DNA from: Gammaproteobacteria bacterium
Lineage (GTDB): Bacteria > Pseudomonadota > Gammaproteobacteria > Tenderiales > Tenderiaceae
Direction of reading: 5' to 3'
Assembly: GCA_021731365.1 (NCBI GenBank)
Contig: JAKFXL010000023.1
Span: 20,884 to 84,883, forward strand
Length of the DNA: 64,000 nucleotides
Part shown: in pieces, positions 8,731-17,903 of the stretch
How the letters are laid out: each line of letters begins with the position of its first letter
How positions within the stretch are numbered: position 1 is the stretch's first letter
Notes under the pieces: model-generated
Database searches by the model: none
What the model was told of the DNA's origin: nothing
What the model saw: the letters and a program-made list of their open reading frames with translations, nothing else
Program-made: the position numbers and the translations under genes

Positions 8731-9924
8731 CTAATCACGCTGCGGCGTCGCCGCAATCTTGTGAATACTCAAGTCGGCCCCTTGGTACTCCTGCTCCTGA
8801 GTCAGGCGTAACCCAACCATCTTTTTCAACAGGCCATAGACAATCAATCCACCGGCAAAGGCAATCAACACCCCCACCAGGGTACCGATCAGCTGCGACA
8901 CAAAACTAACACCGCCCATACCACCCAACGCCTCCAGTCCAAAAATCCCGGCGGCAATTCCGCCCCAGACACCACAGAGGCCGTGTAGTGGCCAGACACC
9001 CAAAACGTCGTCAATCTTCCAGCGGTTCTGTGTCTGGATAAAGGCCCAGACAAACAGCGCTCCCGCCACCACGCCGGTGAAGAGCGCTCCCAACGGATGC
9101 ATTAAATCAGAACCGGCACAGACCGCCACCAGACCGGCAAGTGGGCCGTTGTGCACAAAACCAGGGTCGTTACGCCCGATCACCAGCGCCGCCAGCACCC
9201 CGCCGACCATCGCCATCAATGAATTAACAGCCACCAGACCGCTGATGCCGACCACCGACTGCGCCGACATGACGTTGAAACCAAACCAGCCCACCGTCAG
9301 TATCCAGGCCCCCAGCGACAGAAACGGAATACTGGAGGGTGGATGGGCGTACATCACCCCATCCTTACCGTAACGGCCATGGCGCGGCCCCAATAGCAAC
9401 ACTGCGGCCAGCGCAATCCAGCCGCCAACGGCATGCACCACAATGGAACCGGCAAAATCATGGAACTTGGCACCAAAAGTCGTCTCCAGCCACGCCTGCA
9501 TACCAAAGTTGCCGTTCCAGGCCATACCTTCAAAGAGTGGGTAGATCAGCCCCACCAGCGCAAAGGTGGCGGCCAGCTGTGGATTGAACTTGGCCCGCTC
9601 GGCAATGCCACCAGAGACGATGGCCGGGATGGCGGCGGCGAAGGTGAGCAGGAAGAAGAACTTCACCAGCGCCAGACCGTTCTGCTCTGCCAATACCGGC
9701 GCGGCATCGAAAAACGAGACGCCATAGGCCACTGAGTAGCCGATAAAGAAATAGGCGATGGTGGAGACGGCAAAGTCAGCCAATATTTTCACCAGGGCGT
9801 TGACCTGGTTTTTATGCCGCACCGTGCCCATCTCAAGGAAGGCAAAACCGGCGTGCATGGCCAGAACCATCACTGCCCCCATCAATAACAGGAGCACATC
9901 ACTCCCCGACTGCAAAGCTTCCAT
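8731..9924 (-). CDS. amt: Ammonium transporter Amt
   Basis: Amt/Mep/Rh-family inner-membrane ammonium channel. Seen: about eleven hydrophobic segments over 397 residues, the N-terminal block FAFLEMGTVRHKNQVNAL, the first pore histidine in HDFAGSIVVHAVGGW and the second in PLHGLCGVWGGIAAGIF. The ATG at 9922-9924 has GGGAG six bases upstream and gives the family N-terminus; an in-frame ATG at 9978 would add 18 hydrophobic residues. No glnK lies next to it, which is unusual for an amt gene in proteobacteria. A sigma70-like promoter is proposed at 10010-10038; no convincing sigma54 site was seen. Confidence 0.95.
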   Translation of the reverse strand: MEALQSGSDVLLLLMGAVMVLAMHAGFAFLEMGTVRHKNQVNALVKILADFAVSTIAYFFIGYSVAYGVSFFDAAPVLAEQNGLALVKFFFLLTFAAAIPAIVSGGIAERAKFNPQLAATFALVGLIYPLFEGMAWNGNFGMQAWLETTFGAKFHDFAGSIVVHAVGGWIALAAVLLLGPRHGRYGKDGVMYAHPPSSIPFLSLGAWILTVGWFGFNVMSAQSVVGISGLVAVNSLMAMVGGVLAALVIGRNDPGFVHNGPLAGLVAVCAGSDLMHPLGALFTGVVAGALFVWAFIQTQNRWKIDDVLGVWPLHGLCGVWGGIAAGIFGLEALGGMGGVSFVSQLIGTLVGVLIAFAGGLIVYGLLKKMVGLRLTQEQEYQGADLSIHKIAATPQRD

Positions 9925-10009
9925 AACAACTCCCAGGATTATGATCACGACTGCCAGAGCGCTCACTCTCACACCCAAAGCAGGCTAGCTGAATATAAAA
10001 AATCAGTCC

Positions 10010-10038
10010 GTTATAACCGACTATAAACGTGACTTCAA
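10010..10038 (-). promoter_or_regulatory. Putative sigma70 promoter of amt
   Basis: On the minus strand TTGAAG (10038-10033) and TATAAC (10015-10010) are separated by 17 bases, about 85 bases before the amt start. A good sequence match with sensible placement, but not tested. Confidence 0.4.
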
Positions 10039-10118
10039 TACACAACAGGCCCTGTTGGCCTCAAGCCCCAGCCATTTAGGCCGTGATAGTTGAGGTATAC
10101 CCGTCATTGAGACCGCCC

Positions 10119-10811
10119 ATGAACATCTACGATTCGCAAAGCTCCATTTCAAGCACCTTGCGTCTCACCACTATCCGTTATCTGATGGATTTTGGTGAAC
10201 GGGTCTCGTTTAAGGCGGGGGAGATGATCTTTCACGAGGGGGATACCTGCCAGCAGGTCTACATCATCCTCAGTGGTGAAGCTGATATCATCAAAAACGA
10301 CGCCTATGGCAATGGTTCTGTCATTGCCACCGCGCAACAGGGCTCAGTGTTTGGTGAGATGGGGCTGTTCCTTGATCTACGCCGCTCTGGCAGCGTCATG
10401 GCCAAAACCCCGTTAACGCTGATGGCACTGAAAAATGATGACTTTATCGGTGCCCTGCAACGGTTTCCCGATTTGAGCCTGCGGCTGTTCAAATCGCTCT
10501 CACTCAAACTCGACTCCGCCAACACCCGGTTTTCAGTCCTCAACAACTCCCTGCACATGGTTCAGCTGGGTACCTATATATTAGAGCGCCCGGTTGATGA
10601 TACCGGCATGCAACACCACGAGTTTTACGCCATCATGGCCGACAGCGAGCTGAAACGACATGAGATCACCAATGTACTGACGAACTTCAAACAGATGGCG
10701 ATCATCGACGACCTTGAACTCAGCGCCGATGGCCACATTGCTTTTCAGCTTAATGCCGAGCAGCTGCACCACTATCTGCAGCATGCATCCACCAGCACCA
10801 CACAAGCCTGA
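10119..10811 (+). CDS. Cyclic nucleotide-binding domain protein (Crp/Fnr-like N-terminus)
   Basis: Cytoplasmic protein of 230 residues with a cNMP-binding beta-roll at about 20-135 (FKAGEMIFHEGDTCQQVYIILSGEADI, read here in two pieces, then FGEMGLFLDLRRSGSVMA as the phosphate-binding cassette). Unlike Crp, the C-terminal ~90 residues show no clear helix-turn-helix, although ELKRHEITNVLTNFKQMAII could form a divergent one. Start: ATG at 10119 rather than the GTG at 10083, since the domain begins soon after it. Whether it binds a cyclic nucleotide is uncertain. Divergent from amt; downstream comes an AEC transporter after 125 bases. Confidence 0.75.
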   Translation: MNIYDSQSSISSTLRLTTIRYLMDFGERVSFKAGEMIFHEGDTCQQVYIILSGEADIIKNDAYGNGSVIATAQQGSVFGEMGLFLDLRRSGSVMAKTPLTLMALKNDDFIGALQRFPDLSLRLFKSLSLKLDSANTRFSVLNNSLHMVQLGTYILERPVDDTGMQHHEFYAIMADSELKRHEITNVLTNFKQMAIIDDLELSADGHIAFQLNAEQLHHYLQHASTSTTQA

Positions 10812-10936
10812 CACCCCCTGCCCCACACCCCGAAAACTGGCCACTGATCCGACCAATCCCTCACTTCATCCATGGCAATCAGTTACAATCGCGCCGCTTC
10901 AGCAACTGTACTAACCCGCTCCACACAGGCAACCCC

Positions 10937-11854
10937 ATGTTTCAGGTTCTAATTCAGATGGCCGCGCTCATCCTCTGCGGCACCCTATGGCGCGCCGCCC
11001 GCCCCATGGGCATTGATGCCGATGTGGCACGCCGGGTATTGACCGGGCTGGTCTACTCGCTGCTACTACCGGCGCTGGTGCTGGCTGTTTTGTGGCGCAC
11101 GCCCCTGGGAATGGACAGTGGACGGATTGCCCTGGCGGCGGCCGCCGGCATACTGGGTACCCTGGCATTGGCGTGGGGGCTATTTCGTCTTACCGGGACC
11201 GCCCGCGCCAGTGCCGGGGCGTTGATCCTGGCGGGCTGTTTTCCCAATGCCACCTACATGGGGCTGCCGGTACTGGAACAGCTACTTGGCCCCACCGGAC
11301 GCAGCATTGCACTGCAATACGACCTGTTTGCCTGCACCCCGATTCTGCTGACGCTGGGCATTCTGCTGGCCGCCGCCTACGGTGATCACCAGGGGCAAGC
11401 CCATCCGCTCAAAACCCTGCTCAAGGTGCCACCACTCTGGGCGGCGCTGCTGGCGATCACCCTTAACCTATCCGGCGTACCCATGCCTCAGGCAGTGGAA
11501 AGCTGGCTGCAGATGCTCGGCAATGGCGTGATTCCACTGATGCTGATCTCACTGGGCATGGCGCTAAAGTGGTCGAGCTGGGAGCGGCGTTATCTGCCCC
11601 TGCTGCTACCCACGCTGCTGTTGCAATTGATGGTCATGCCGCTGATTGTCATGTCCGTGGCACAGTGGCTGGGACTGAGTGGCGAGCTATTGATGGGGGT
11701 GACGATGGAGGCCGCCATGCCCAGTGTTGTCATCGGTCTGGTACTGTGCGACCGTTACGGCCTGAATACCGGACTCTATGTCATCGCCGTCACCGTAAGT
11801 ACGGCGCTCACATTGGTAACACTACCCCTTTGGCACGGTTGGCTTGGTGGATGA
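10937..11854 (+). CDS. AEC family transporter (auxin efflux carrier-like)
   Basis: Inner-membrane secondary carrier of the AEC superfamily (305 residues, about ten hydrophobic segments). Seen: the family pattern of an N-terminal half ending in GCFPNATYMGLPVLEQLLG and a C-terminal half with GVTMEAAMPSVVIGLVLCDRYG. Bacterial members carry malate, malonate or related small acids, but the substrate cannot be told here. Its stop overlaps the next gene's start (ATGA), so it is co-translated with an outer-membrane protein. That pairing could mean inner- and outer-membrane passage of the same compound. Confidence 0.88.
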   Translation: MFQVLIQMAALILCGTLWRAARPMGIDADVARRVLTGLVYSLLLPALVLAVLWRTPLGMDSGRIALAAAAGILGTLALAWGLFRLTGTARASAGALILAGCFPNATYMGLPVLEQLLGPTGRSIALQYDLFACTPILLTLGILLAAAYGDHQGQAHPLKTLLKVPPLWAALLAITLNLSGVPMPQAVESWLQMLGNGVIPLMLISLGMALKWSSWERRYLPLLLPTLLLQLMVMPLIVMSVAQWLGLSGELLMGVTMEAAMPSVVIGLVLCDRYGLNTGLYVIAVTVSTALTLVTLPLWHGWLGG

Positions 11855-12501
11855 AACGGATAATCACTGCACTGCTGTTTGGCCTTCAGGGCACAACCTT
11901 AACCGCTGGCGAGATTGGGGCGTTGGCGCTGGAGTTTAACCACCATACCGTGCCGCTCAGTGATGGCAGCAGCCTTAACATTGATGGTCTGGGGATCCGC
12001 TACAGCGAAGTTACAACACTGCCGGTGCGGCTGGAGCTGGTACTGGGGCGTATCGGGGTGCGCCACGACGGTGACCCCGCCGCGCTCGGCTTTCAAACCG
12101 ACGGTTACAGCGCCGGTCTTAACCTGACACTCGCCTCACCACGCTGGCACTCACTACAGATCGGTGCCGACGCGGGTTACCGTTACTACACTGCCGATCA
12201 ACAGTTCGACCTGCAACAGATGGATATTGACTGGCACCAGAGCGAGGCACGCGGCTGGCTGGCGCTGCATCTCAGCCCCCGGACAACGCTCTACGGTTGC
12301 ACAGTCGTCACCTACATCAGCGGCAGTCAGACAGTCAACAGCAGCAGCCCCTCACAGCGTGACTTTAACAACGACCAGCGCAACGGTTATTGCGCCGGAC
12401 TCAGGATTGACGTGGGTGACGGTGGCTACATCGGCTTTGAATCAGAACAGCGCCACCAGCGGGGTGGGCGGCTCTATTTTGGCAGACACTACGATCTTTA
12501 A
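11851..12501 (+). CDS. Small outer-membrane beta-barrel protein
   Basis: Not recognised as a named family. 216 residues from the ATG at 11851, with a signal peptide (MKRIITALLFGLQGTTLTAG) and alternating amphipathic strands rich in Gly, Tyr and aromatic residues (for example LQIGADAGYRYYTADQQF). It ends in YFGRHYDL rather than a terminal Phe. Most likely an eight- to ten-strand outer-membrane barrel. Its start lies inside the stop of the AEC transporter gene. It converges on another barrel-type gene with only 13 bases between the stops, where a short tandem duplication sits. Confidence 0.65.
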   Translation: MKRIITALLFGLQGTTLTAGEIGALALEFNHHTVPLSDGSSLNIDGLGIRYSEVTTLPVRLELVLGRIGVRHDGDPAALGFQTDGYSAGLNLTLASPRWHSLQIGADAGYRYYTADQQFDLQQMDIDWHQSEARGWLALHLSPRTTLYGCTVVTYISGSQTVNSSSPSQRDFNNDQRNGYCAGLRIDVGDGGYIGFESEQRHQRGGRLYFGRHYDL

Positions 12502-12526
12502 AACCCAAGGATCGTTAAAACCCAAG
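12493..12526. repeat. 17-bp tandem duplication across two convergent stop codons
   Basis: Copies at 12493-12509 and 12510-12526 differ at one position (T or G after GATC). The first copy contains the TAA of the plus-strand barrel gene, and the second contains the TAA of the minus-strand gene and its last codons. A replication-slippage duplication is the simplest reading. Confidence 0.85.
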
Positions 12527-13240
12527 CCCCAGCTTAAGGTTGTAAGAGATAACCTCGCCCACCGTATCACGCTCCAGCGCCACCTGCAGGCCGCCAGGGG
12601 TAAAAGAGAGCCCGACAAAGGTCCGATCCTCCACCAGCTCCACCTTATCCAGCACCCCCTCTGCATTCCCCATGGGGGTGTTCACGGACCAGACCCGGCC
12701 AATGCCCGCATAAGGGGTTAGAAACAGCACCCGCTTGGAGATACCAACATCAACAGAGCGGGTATTGAGGGTGAACTGCTCCACACCAAACAGTGAGGTT
12801 GCCGCCAGCCGTATCGCCACAGCAGGGATCGAGATGCCACCATCAAGGATTGCATATTTAATCTCCCCCCCCCACGCCTGCAGATTGGAGCCTGGCAACG
12901 ACAGATAATAGGCCCCCAGATCCACATCAAACGGCAGCCCCTTTTGCAGATAGAGCTTGGGCACCGCCAGTACCTTGGGCGGCTCACCACTCATCGCCTT
13001 ATCCCAGGCGGCCTCGTGTTCAGGGGCAATCTCCGTCACCACCATCGAAACCCCCAGATCAAAACCGCTCGTCCCCAGCGGTGCGGATGATGCCCCCGCC
13101 TTGTAACTAAAAGCCGCGGCCAGATCCTGGGTAATCAGCTCAAACTCACTTTGCGACAAGGTGTTAACACCCTCCACACTGGCGGCCATACCTGCGCCCC
13201 ACCAGCCACTCAGTAGCATTGCTGCCAATACTCGCCTCAT
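12515..13240 (-). CDS. Putative outer-membrane/periplasmic protein
   Basis: 241 residues, no named family recognised. Signal peptide at residues 1-20 (MRRVLAAMLLSGWWGAGMAA). The rest alternates polar and hydrophobic residues as in beta-barrels, with LYLQKGLPFDVDLGAYYLSL and TPYAGIGRVWSV. It ends in SYNLKLGLGF with a terminal Phe, the usual outer-membrane insertion signal. It converges on the other barrel gene (11851-12501) and is read away from cysK. Probably an outer-membrane protein of similar type; its job is unknown. Confidence 0.7.
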   Translation of the reverse strand: MRRVLAAMLLSGWWGAGMAASVEGVNTLSQSEFELITQDLAAAFSYKAGASSAPLGTSGFDLGVSMVVTEIAPEHEAAWDKAMSGEPPKVLAVPKLYLQKGLPFDVDLGAYYLSLPGSNLQAWGGEIKYAILDGGISIPAVAIRLAATSLFGVEQFTLNTRSVDVGISKRVLFLTPYAGIGRVWSVNTPMGNAEGVLDKVELVEDRTFVGLSFTPGGLQVALERDTVGEVISYNLKLGLGF

Positions 13241-13336
13241 TTAGAACGTCCTCTCAGAACTATGGTCTTTCACAAACTGCTGCGTTAAGCTGCCCTGCAC
13301 CACGCCACATTCACACTACCAGGGAGAACAGCGCCA

Positions 13337-14293
13337 ATGAACTATTTCAAGGACAACACAGACTCTATCGGCAATACCCCATTAATCCGTATTAATCGAG
13401 TGCTCGGTACCACCACCGCCACAGTACTCGCCAAGATCGAGGGGCGCAATCCTGCCTATTCGGTAAAGTGCCGCATCGGCGCGGCCATGATCTGGGATGC
13501 AGAAAAACGCGGCGCGCTTAAGGCAGGCATGCATATTGTGGAGCCCACCAGCGGCAATACCGGCATTGCCCTGGCCTTTGTTGCCGCCGCACGGGGCTAC
13601 CCCATCACCCTGACCATGCCCGAAACCATGAGCATCGAACGACGCAAAGTGATGAAGGCGCTGGGGGCCAATCTGCTACTGACCGAAGGGGCCAAGGGGA
13701 TGCCTGGTGCCATTGCCAAGGCTGAAGAGCTACGGGCGCAAGACCCAAATCACTACTTTATGCCGCAGCAGTTTGACAATCCCGCCAACCCGGCCATTCA
13801 TGAGACCACCACCGGGCCTGAGATCTGGAACGATACCGATGGTCAGGTAGATGTCATCATCGCCGGGGTGGGGACCGGTGGCACCATTACCGGTGTCTCG
13901 CGCTACCTCAAAAAGAGCAAAGGCAGGACCATCACCGCCGTGGCGGTGGAGCCAGAGGCCAGCCCGGTGATCACTCAAACCATGGCCGGTGAAGCAGTTA
14001 AACCATCACCCCATAAAATTCAGGGCATTGGTGCCGGTTTTGTCCCCGGCAATCTGGACCTGGAGCTGATCGACCGTGTTGAACGGATCAATAATGATGA
14101 GGCCATTGAGATGGCGCGCCGCCTGGCCGCCGAAGAGGGCATTCTCTGTGGCATCTCCAGCGGGGCCGCCATGGTCGCCGCCAAACGGCTCGCCAACGAC
14201 CCTGACTTTGCTGGCAAAATCATCGTGGTCATCCTGCCCGACTCAGGGGAGCGTTACCTCTCCTCCATCCTGTTTGAGGATATCCCGGCATAG
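13337..14293 (+). CDS. cysK: Cysteine synthase (O-acetylserine sulfhydrylase)
   Basis: PLP enzyme making cysteine from O-acetylserine and sulfide. Seen: 318 residues, PLP lysine 44 in [12 protein letters not shown], the substrate loop [12 protein letters not shown] (TSGNTG at 71-76), the phosphate-binding [11 protein letters not shown] and the C-terminal [11 protein letters not shown]. The spacing and length suit CysK rather than CysM or cystathionine beta-synthase. Monocistronic: it is followed by a strong bidirectional terminator at 14316-14346. No Cys regulon operator was identified in the 96-base gap upstream. Confidence 0.95.
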   Translation: MNYFKDNTDSIGNTPLIRINRVLGTTTATVLAKIEGRNPAYSVKCRIGAAMIWDAEKRGALKAGMHIVEPTSGNTGIALAFVAAARGYPITLTMPETMSIERRKVMKALGANLLLTEGAKGMPGAIAKAEELRAQDPNHYFMPQQFDNPANPAIHETTTGPEIWNDTDGQVDVIIAGVGTGGTITGVSRYLKKSKGRTITAVAVEPEASPVITQTMAGEAVKPSPHKIQGIGAGFVPGNLDLELIDRVERINNDEAIEMARRLAAEEGILCGISSGAAMVAAKRLANDPDFAGKIIVVILPDSGERYLSSILFEDIPA

Positions 14294-14315
14294 CCATTAA
14301 TGTGCAACAGACAAT

Positions 14316-14346
14316 AAAAAAGGCCGGGGCAATCCCGGCCTTTTTT
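14316..14346. terminator. Bidirectional rho-independent terminator (cysK / HDOD gene)
   Basis: Arms GGCCGGG (14322-14328) and CCCGGCC (14334-14340) with a GCAAT-type loop, flanked by A6 on the left and T6 on the right. It can end transcripts from both convergent genes. Its left half (14306-14326) is identical over 21 bases to 48851-48871, at another terminator. Confidence 0.92.
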
Positions 14347-14368
14347 ATTTATCTCAATACTCAACCAC

Positions 14369-15232
14369 TCACTTGGCGTGGCGCACCAGCGGCTGAATCA
14401 TCGCCCATGACTCTGCAAACATCGGTGCCGCCTCCTCCGAAATCTCCTCCAGCACCGACTCATCCAACGCCGTCAGCTCCCACGCCAGCGGGTCGACCTG
14501 CGGCAACGGGCCATCATAATCAGCAGGCAGCTCCGCACGGCTGGCAATCACTGTAGCAAGATGCACAATCGCCGCATCCAGCCGCGCCTCATCCGCCGCC
14601 GCGATGTTATGGTGACACCCCACCGTTTCACACAGTACCGGTGGCAGTTTCCACTGTTCCAGCAGTACCCTGCCAACCTCAGCGTGGTCACACCCGATCA
14701 CCTCCTGCTCAGCCTCGTGCAGCGTCTCATGGCCATCGCTGGCACGCTGTAACGCAAGACGCGCCAGATCGGGGACTCGACTCATCATGACCAGCTGGCC
14801 AATATCGTGCAGCATCCCTGCTACAAACAGCCGTTCGCTATGCAGCACATGGCAGCGGTTGGCAATCAACCGCGCCAGTACCGCGCAATAGACGTTGTGA
14901 CGCCAAAAGACCGCCATATTGGTCAGCTCAACCGGAATATTGGTAAACGTACGTACTGCCGAGAGTGCCAGCACCAGATAGCGCAACTCACGCTCACCAA
15001 TAATCATGATCGCACGCGAGATGGTACTGATATTGGATGGAAAGTTATAAAACGAACTATTGGCCAACCGCAGCAGCTGCGCGGTAAGCGCCGTATCACG
15101 GCTGATCACCTTGCCAATCGCCGCCGCCGATGAGCGTGGATCATCGACCATTTCATTCACTCGGACACACACTTCGGGCAATGAGGCCAGCTTGCCAACC
15201 CCTTTTACAAGTTCACGTGCTTCGATGGGCAT
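14369..15232 (-). CDS. HDOD-domain signalling protein
   Basis: 287-residue single-domain HDOD protein. The family is HD-GYP-related but usually lacks catalytic residues, and takes part in stress or cyclic-di-GMP-linked regulation. Seen: the HDOD span at about 10-205 with AQLLRLANSSFYNF, ISRAIMIIGERELRYLVLALS, AGMLHDIGQLVM and DHAEVGRVLLEQWKLP. Start chosen at 15230-15232, where AGGAG lies eight bases upstream; a longer form to 15265 is possible. Converges on cysK across the shared terminator. Confidence 0.9.
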   Translation of the reverse strand: MPIEARELVKGVGKLASLPEVCVRVNEMVDDPRSSAAAIGKVISRDTALTAQLLRLANSSFYNFPSNISTISRAIMIIGERELRYLVLALSAVRTFTNIPVELTNMAVFWRHNVYCAVLARLIANRCHVLHSERLFVAGMLHDIGQLVMMSRVPDLARLALQRASDGHETLHEAEQEVIGCDHAEVGRVLLEQWKLPPVLCETVGCHHNIAAADEARLDAAIVHLATVIASRAELPADYDGPLPQVDPLAWELTALDESVLEEISEEAAPMFAESWAMIQPLVRHAK

Positions 15233-15314
15233 AACTGTTTCTCCTGAGCCAGATGCCAACTCCATTTGCCATTCACTTGTTGGGTATCGGCCACTGGCCG
15301 GAATCTTTGACCCC

Positions 15315-16514
15315 TTATTCAGCGACCGGTTTCACCAGGCCGGCAACTGTTTTGGCGCGACTGCGCGCCTCGTTGACATTGCTGGCCGAGGCCAACGCTA
15401 CACCCATGCGGCGATGCTCAAATGATTCTGGTTTACCAAACAGCCGCACCTCACTCTCGGGCACACGCAACGCCTGCGCCACCCCCTCAAAGGCGATGCC
15501 CACCTGGTCCAGACCACCATAGATCACGGCGCTGGCGCCCACGGATCGTAGCCGTGTATCCACCGGCAATCCCAATATGGCACGGGCATGCAAGGCAAAC
15601 TCATTCTGGTATTGGGTGACCATGGTCACCATGCCGGTATCGTGGGGGCGCGGGCTGACCTCGCTGAACCAGACCTGATCGCCCTTCACAAAAAGCTCCA
15701 CACCAAAGAGGCCACGCCCGCCCAGATTGTCGGTCACCGCCTTGGCAATCGCCTGTGACCGCTCCAGCGCCAGTGGGGTCATGCCTTGCGGCTGCCAGCT
15801 CTCCACATAGTCCCCCTTCACCTGCAGGTGGCCGACGGGGTCACAAAAATGGGTCTCTATCGCACCATCTGCACCCAGGGCGCGGACGGTCAGCAGGGTG
15901 ATCTCAAAATCGAAGTCGATAAACGCCTCAACAATCACTCGCCCTCCCTTCACCCGCCCGGCACTCATGGCGCACTCCCAGGCGGCAGCCACTTCGTCAG
16001 CGGTTTTGATGAAGGATTGCCCCTTGCCGGAGGAGGACATCACCGGTTTGACCAGACAGGGGTAACCCACACCCCCATCAATCGCCATCTTCAGTTCGTT
16101 CAGGCTACTGGCAAAGGCATAACCAGAGGTGGGCAGTGCCAGGGTCTCGGCCGCCAGCCGCCGAATCCCTTCACGATCCATGGTGAGCTGGGTGGCGCGG
16201 GCAGTGGGGATCACTTCGGCCAAGCCATCACGCTCAATCTCGGCCAGCATATCGGTGGCAATCGCCTCGATCTCCGGCACAATCAGGTGCGGCCGCTCCT
16301 GCTCCACCAGCCGCCGCAACGCCGCGCCGTCAGTCATATCAATCACGTGGGCACGGTGGGCCACCTGATGGCCGGGGGCGTTGGGGTAACGGTCAACGGC
16401 AATCACCTCGACCCCCAGTCGCTGCAGGGCGATGATCACCTCTTTGCCCAACTCGCCGCTGCCTAGCAACATGACCCGGGTGGCGTTGCTTGATAAAGGG
16501 GTACCAATCTTCAT
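15315..16514 (-). CDS. purT: Formate-dependent phosphoribosylglycinamide formyltransferase
   Basis: PurT, an ATP-grasp enzyme that formylates GAR with formate in purine synthesis. Seen: 399 residues from the ATG at 16512-16514 (GGAGAG upstream), N-terminal Rossmann-like part with [19 protein letters not shown] and [15 protein letters not shown]. The ATP-grasp segment has [13 protein letters not shown] and the metal-binding [20 protein letters not shown]. Family length and order are normal. It stands alone between the HDOD gene and a glutaredoxin gene. Confidence 0.96.
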   Translation of the reverse strand: MKIGTPLSSNATRVMLLGSGELGKEVIIALQRLGVEVIAVDRYPNAPGHQVAHRAHVIDMTDGAALRRLVEQERPHLIVPEIEAIATDMLAEIERDGLAEVIPTARATQLTMDREGIRRLAAETLALPTSGYAFASSLNELKMAIDGGVGYPCLVKPVMSSSGKGQSFIKTADEVAAAWECAMSAGRVKGGRVIVEAFIDFDFEITLLTVRALGADGAIETHFCDPVGHLQVKGDYVESWQPQGMTPLALERSQAIAKAVTDNLGGRGLFGVELFVKGDQVWFSEVSPRPHDTGMVTMVTQYQNEFALHARAILGLPVDTRLRSVGASAVIYGGLDQVGIAFEGVAQALRVPESEVRLFGKPESFEHRRMGVALASASNVNEARSRAKTVAGLVKPVAE

Positions 16515-16605
16515 GACTCTCTCCAGATGGCCACTGGCCAGAAAACAGCCCCTGACAGAACGGGGCACGGCACGGTTCTATTCAATTTAACTACAGTCAA
16601 TTTAA

Positions 16606-16908
16606 CTACGGCTGTTGATCACCCAGCCCTAGCAGTCCATCCAGGACACCACGCCGCTCCAGTTGATAGAGCTCATCACACCCACCAATGTGGCGGTCGG
16701 CAATAAATATCTGCGGCACACTGCGCGCACCCTCGGCACGCTCAACCATCTCTGGCACCCGCTCGGGCTGATCATCTATATAGTATTCGATGTAGGCTAC
16801 CCCTTTACGCTCAAGCAGCGCCTTGGCGCGAACACAATAACCACAGTAGTGGCTGGTATATAGCTCCACCTTGACGGTGGTGGTTGGGGTTGTCTTATTC
16901 ATGAGCAT
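16606..16908 (-). CDS. grxC: Glutaredoxin 3-type protein
   Basis: Class I glutaredoxin of about 100 residues using glutathione. Seen: active site HYCGYC with Cys22 and Cys25, the GSH-binding SVPQIFIADRHIGGCDE (TVP-loop and GG), and a C-terminal helix. The active site is CGYC rather than the common CPYC. Start: ATG at 16906-16908 or 16900-16902. The open frame runs upstream to 17112, but that part has no glutaredoxin similarity and overlaps the divergent gene. Confidence 0.92.
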   Translation of the reverse strand: MLMNKTTPTTTVKVELYTSHYCGYCVRAKALLERKGVAYIEYYIDDQPERVPEMVERAEGARSVPQIFIADRHIGGCDELYQLERRGVLDGLLGLGDQQP

Positions 16909-17110
16909 GGTCACCGGGTTTAACGTTAACCGATTGTAACAGCGGTGCCTCTCCCAGCGAAATCTGTAGGGAAAAGGGGGACGGCCCGACTCCGGCGCGC
17001 CCTGGGGCATGAAACCACGAAAAGCATCAACATGCGCTGAATATCTTTTAATTACTCTCGGATTGGCCGTTACATCTTCCACGAACCATCTATATTTAGC
17101 GAGGAAGGTC

Positions 17111-17902
17111 ATGCGTTTTATCTATCTGGTGCTCCTGCTACTGCTAGGTGCGAACGGAGTGCGTGCAGAGACTCTGGTCATTGCCGGGACTGGCGATAGC
17201 CAGAACCTGCTGCGGCGGCTGGCGCCAACATTCGAAAGTCAACATCCGGGCGTCACGGTGAAGATCCCCGACAGCATCGGCTCAAGGGGCGGTATTAGAG
17301 CGGTTACTGCGGGCCAGGCGGATCTTGGGCGCACGTCACAACCCCTCCAGCCATCCGAAGCGACGGGGTTGGTGGAGTACCGTTTCGCCATTTCGCCAAT
17401 CATCTTTGTGGCTCACCCCAGTGTTGAGAGGGTGACTAATATCACCTCTGCACAGATCGTTGATATCTACGCCGGGCGTATCGACAACTGGAGCCAGCTT
17501 AACGGTCCGCGCCACCGCCTCTATGCCGTGGACCGCGAACAGGGGGACTCCTCCCGTAGCGTTCTGGAGTCGAAACTGGCTGGCTTTGCAGTGCTCAAGT
17601 CCACAGCCAAGATTTTTTTCTCCACCCCGGAAACGGTGGAGGCGTTGGTGCACAACCCCTATGCCTTTGGCTACTTACCGCTCCCGGAGGTGGCTCAAAC
17701 CGATATAAAACAGCTGTCGGTAGAGGGTGTCAACGCCAGCACCGAGAATGTCATCTCAGGCCGTTACCCCTATACCACCGATTTTTACATCGTCAGCAAA
17801 GGCGGTGCTGTCGGGAGCGCACAGGCTTTTATCAACTTCCTCTACTCCGAACCGGCTAAAAAAATCATGCGCGAGTTAGGCGCAGTGCCTGTAGACAAGT
17901 AG
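17111..17902 (+). CDS. PstS-like periplasmic substrate-binding protein
   Basis: Periplasmic binding protein of the phosphate type (PstS-like), 263 residues. Seen: signal peptide 1-19 (MRFIYLVLLLLLGANGVRA), TLVIAGTGDSQNLLRRLAPTF at the N-lobe, the anion-binding SIGSRGGIRAVTAGQADLGR, and the C-lobe QGDSSRSVLE. Start at ATG 17111 with GAGGAAGG just upstream. No permease genes follow; the next gene, two bases on, is a membrane GGDEF-EAL protein. I infer that it senses an anion (phosphate or a similar oxyanion) and passes the signal to that receptor rather than feeding transport. Confidence 0.88.
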   Translation: MRFIYLVLLLLLGANGVRAETLVIAGTGDSQNLLRRLAPTFESQHPGVTVKIPDSIGSRGGIRAVTAGQADLGRTSQPLQPSEATGLVEYRFAISPIIFVAHPSVERVTNITSAQIVDIYAGRIDNWSQLNGPRHRLYAVDREQGDSSRSVLESKLAGFAVLKSTAKIFFSTPETVEALVHNPYAFGYLPLPEVAQTDIKQLSVEGVNASTENVISGRYPYTTDFYIVSKGGAVGSAQAFINFLYSEPAKKIMRELGAVPVDK

Positions 17903-17903
17903 G

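Noticed and set aside
9925..10082. Sigma54 promoter for amt
   Set aside because: TGGCTGGGGCTTGA is one base too short between the GG and GC elements; a sigma70 match is better.
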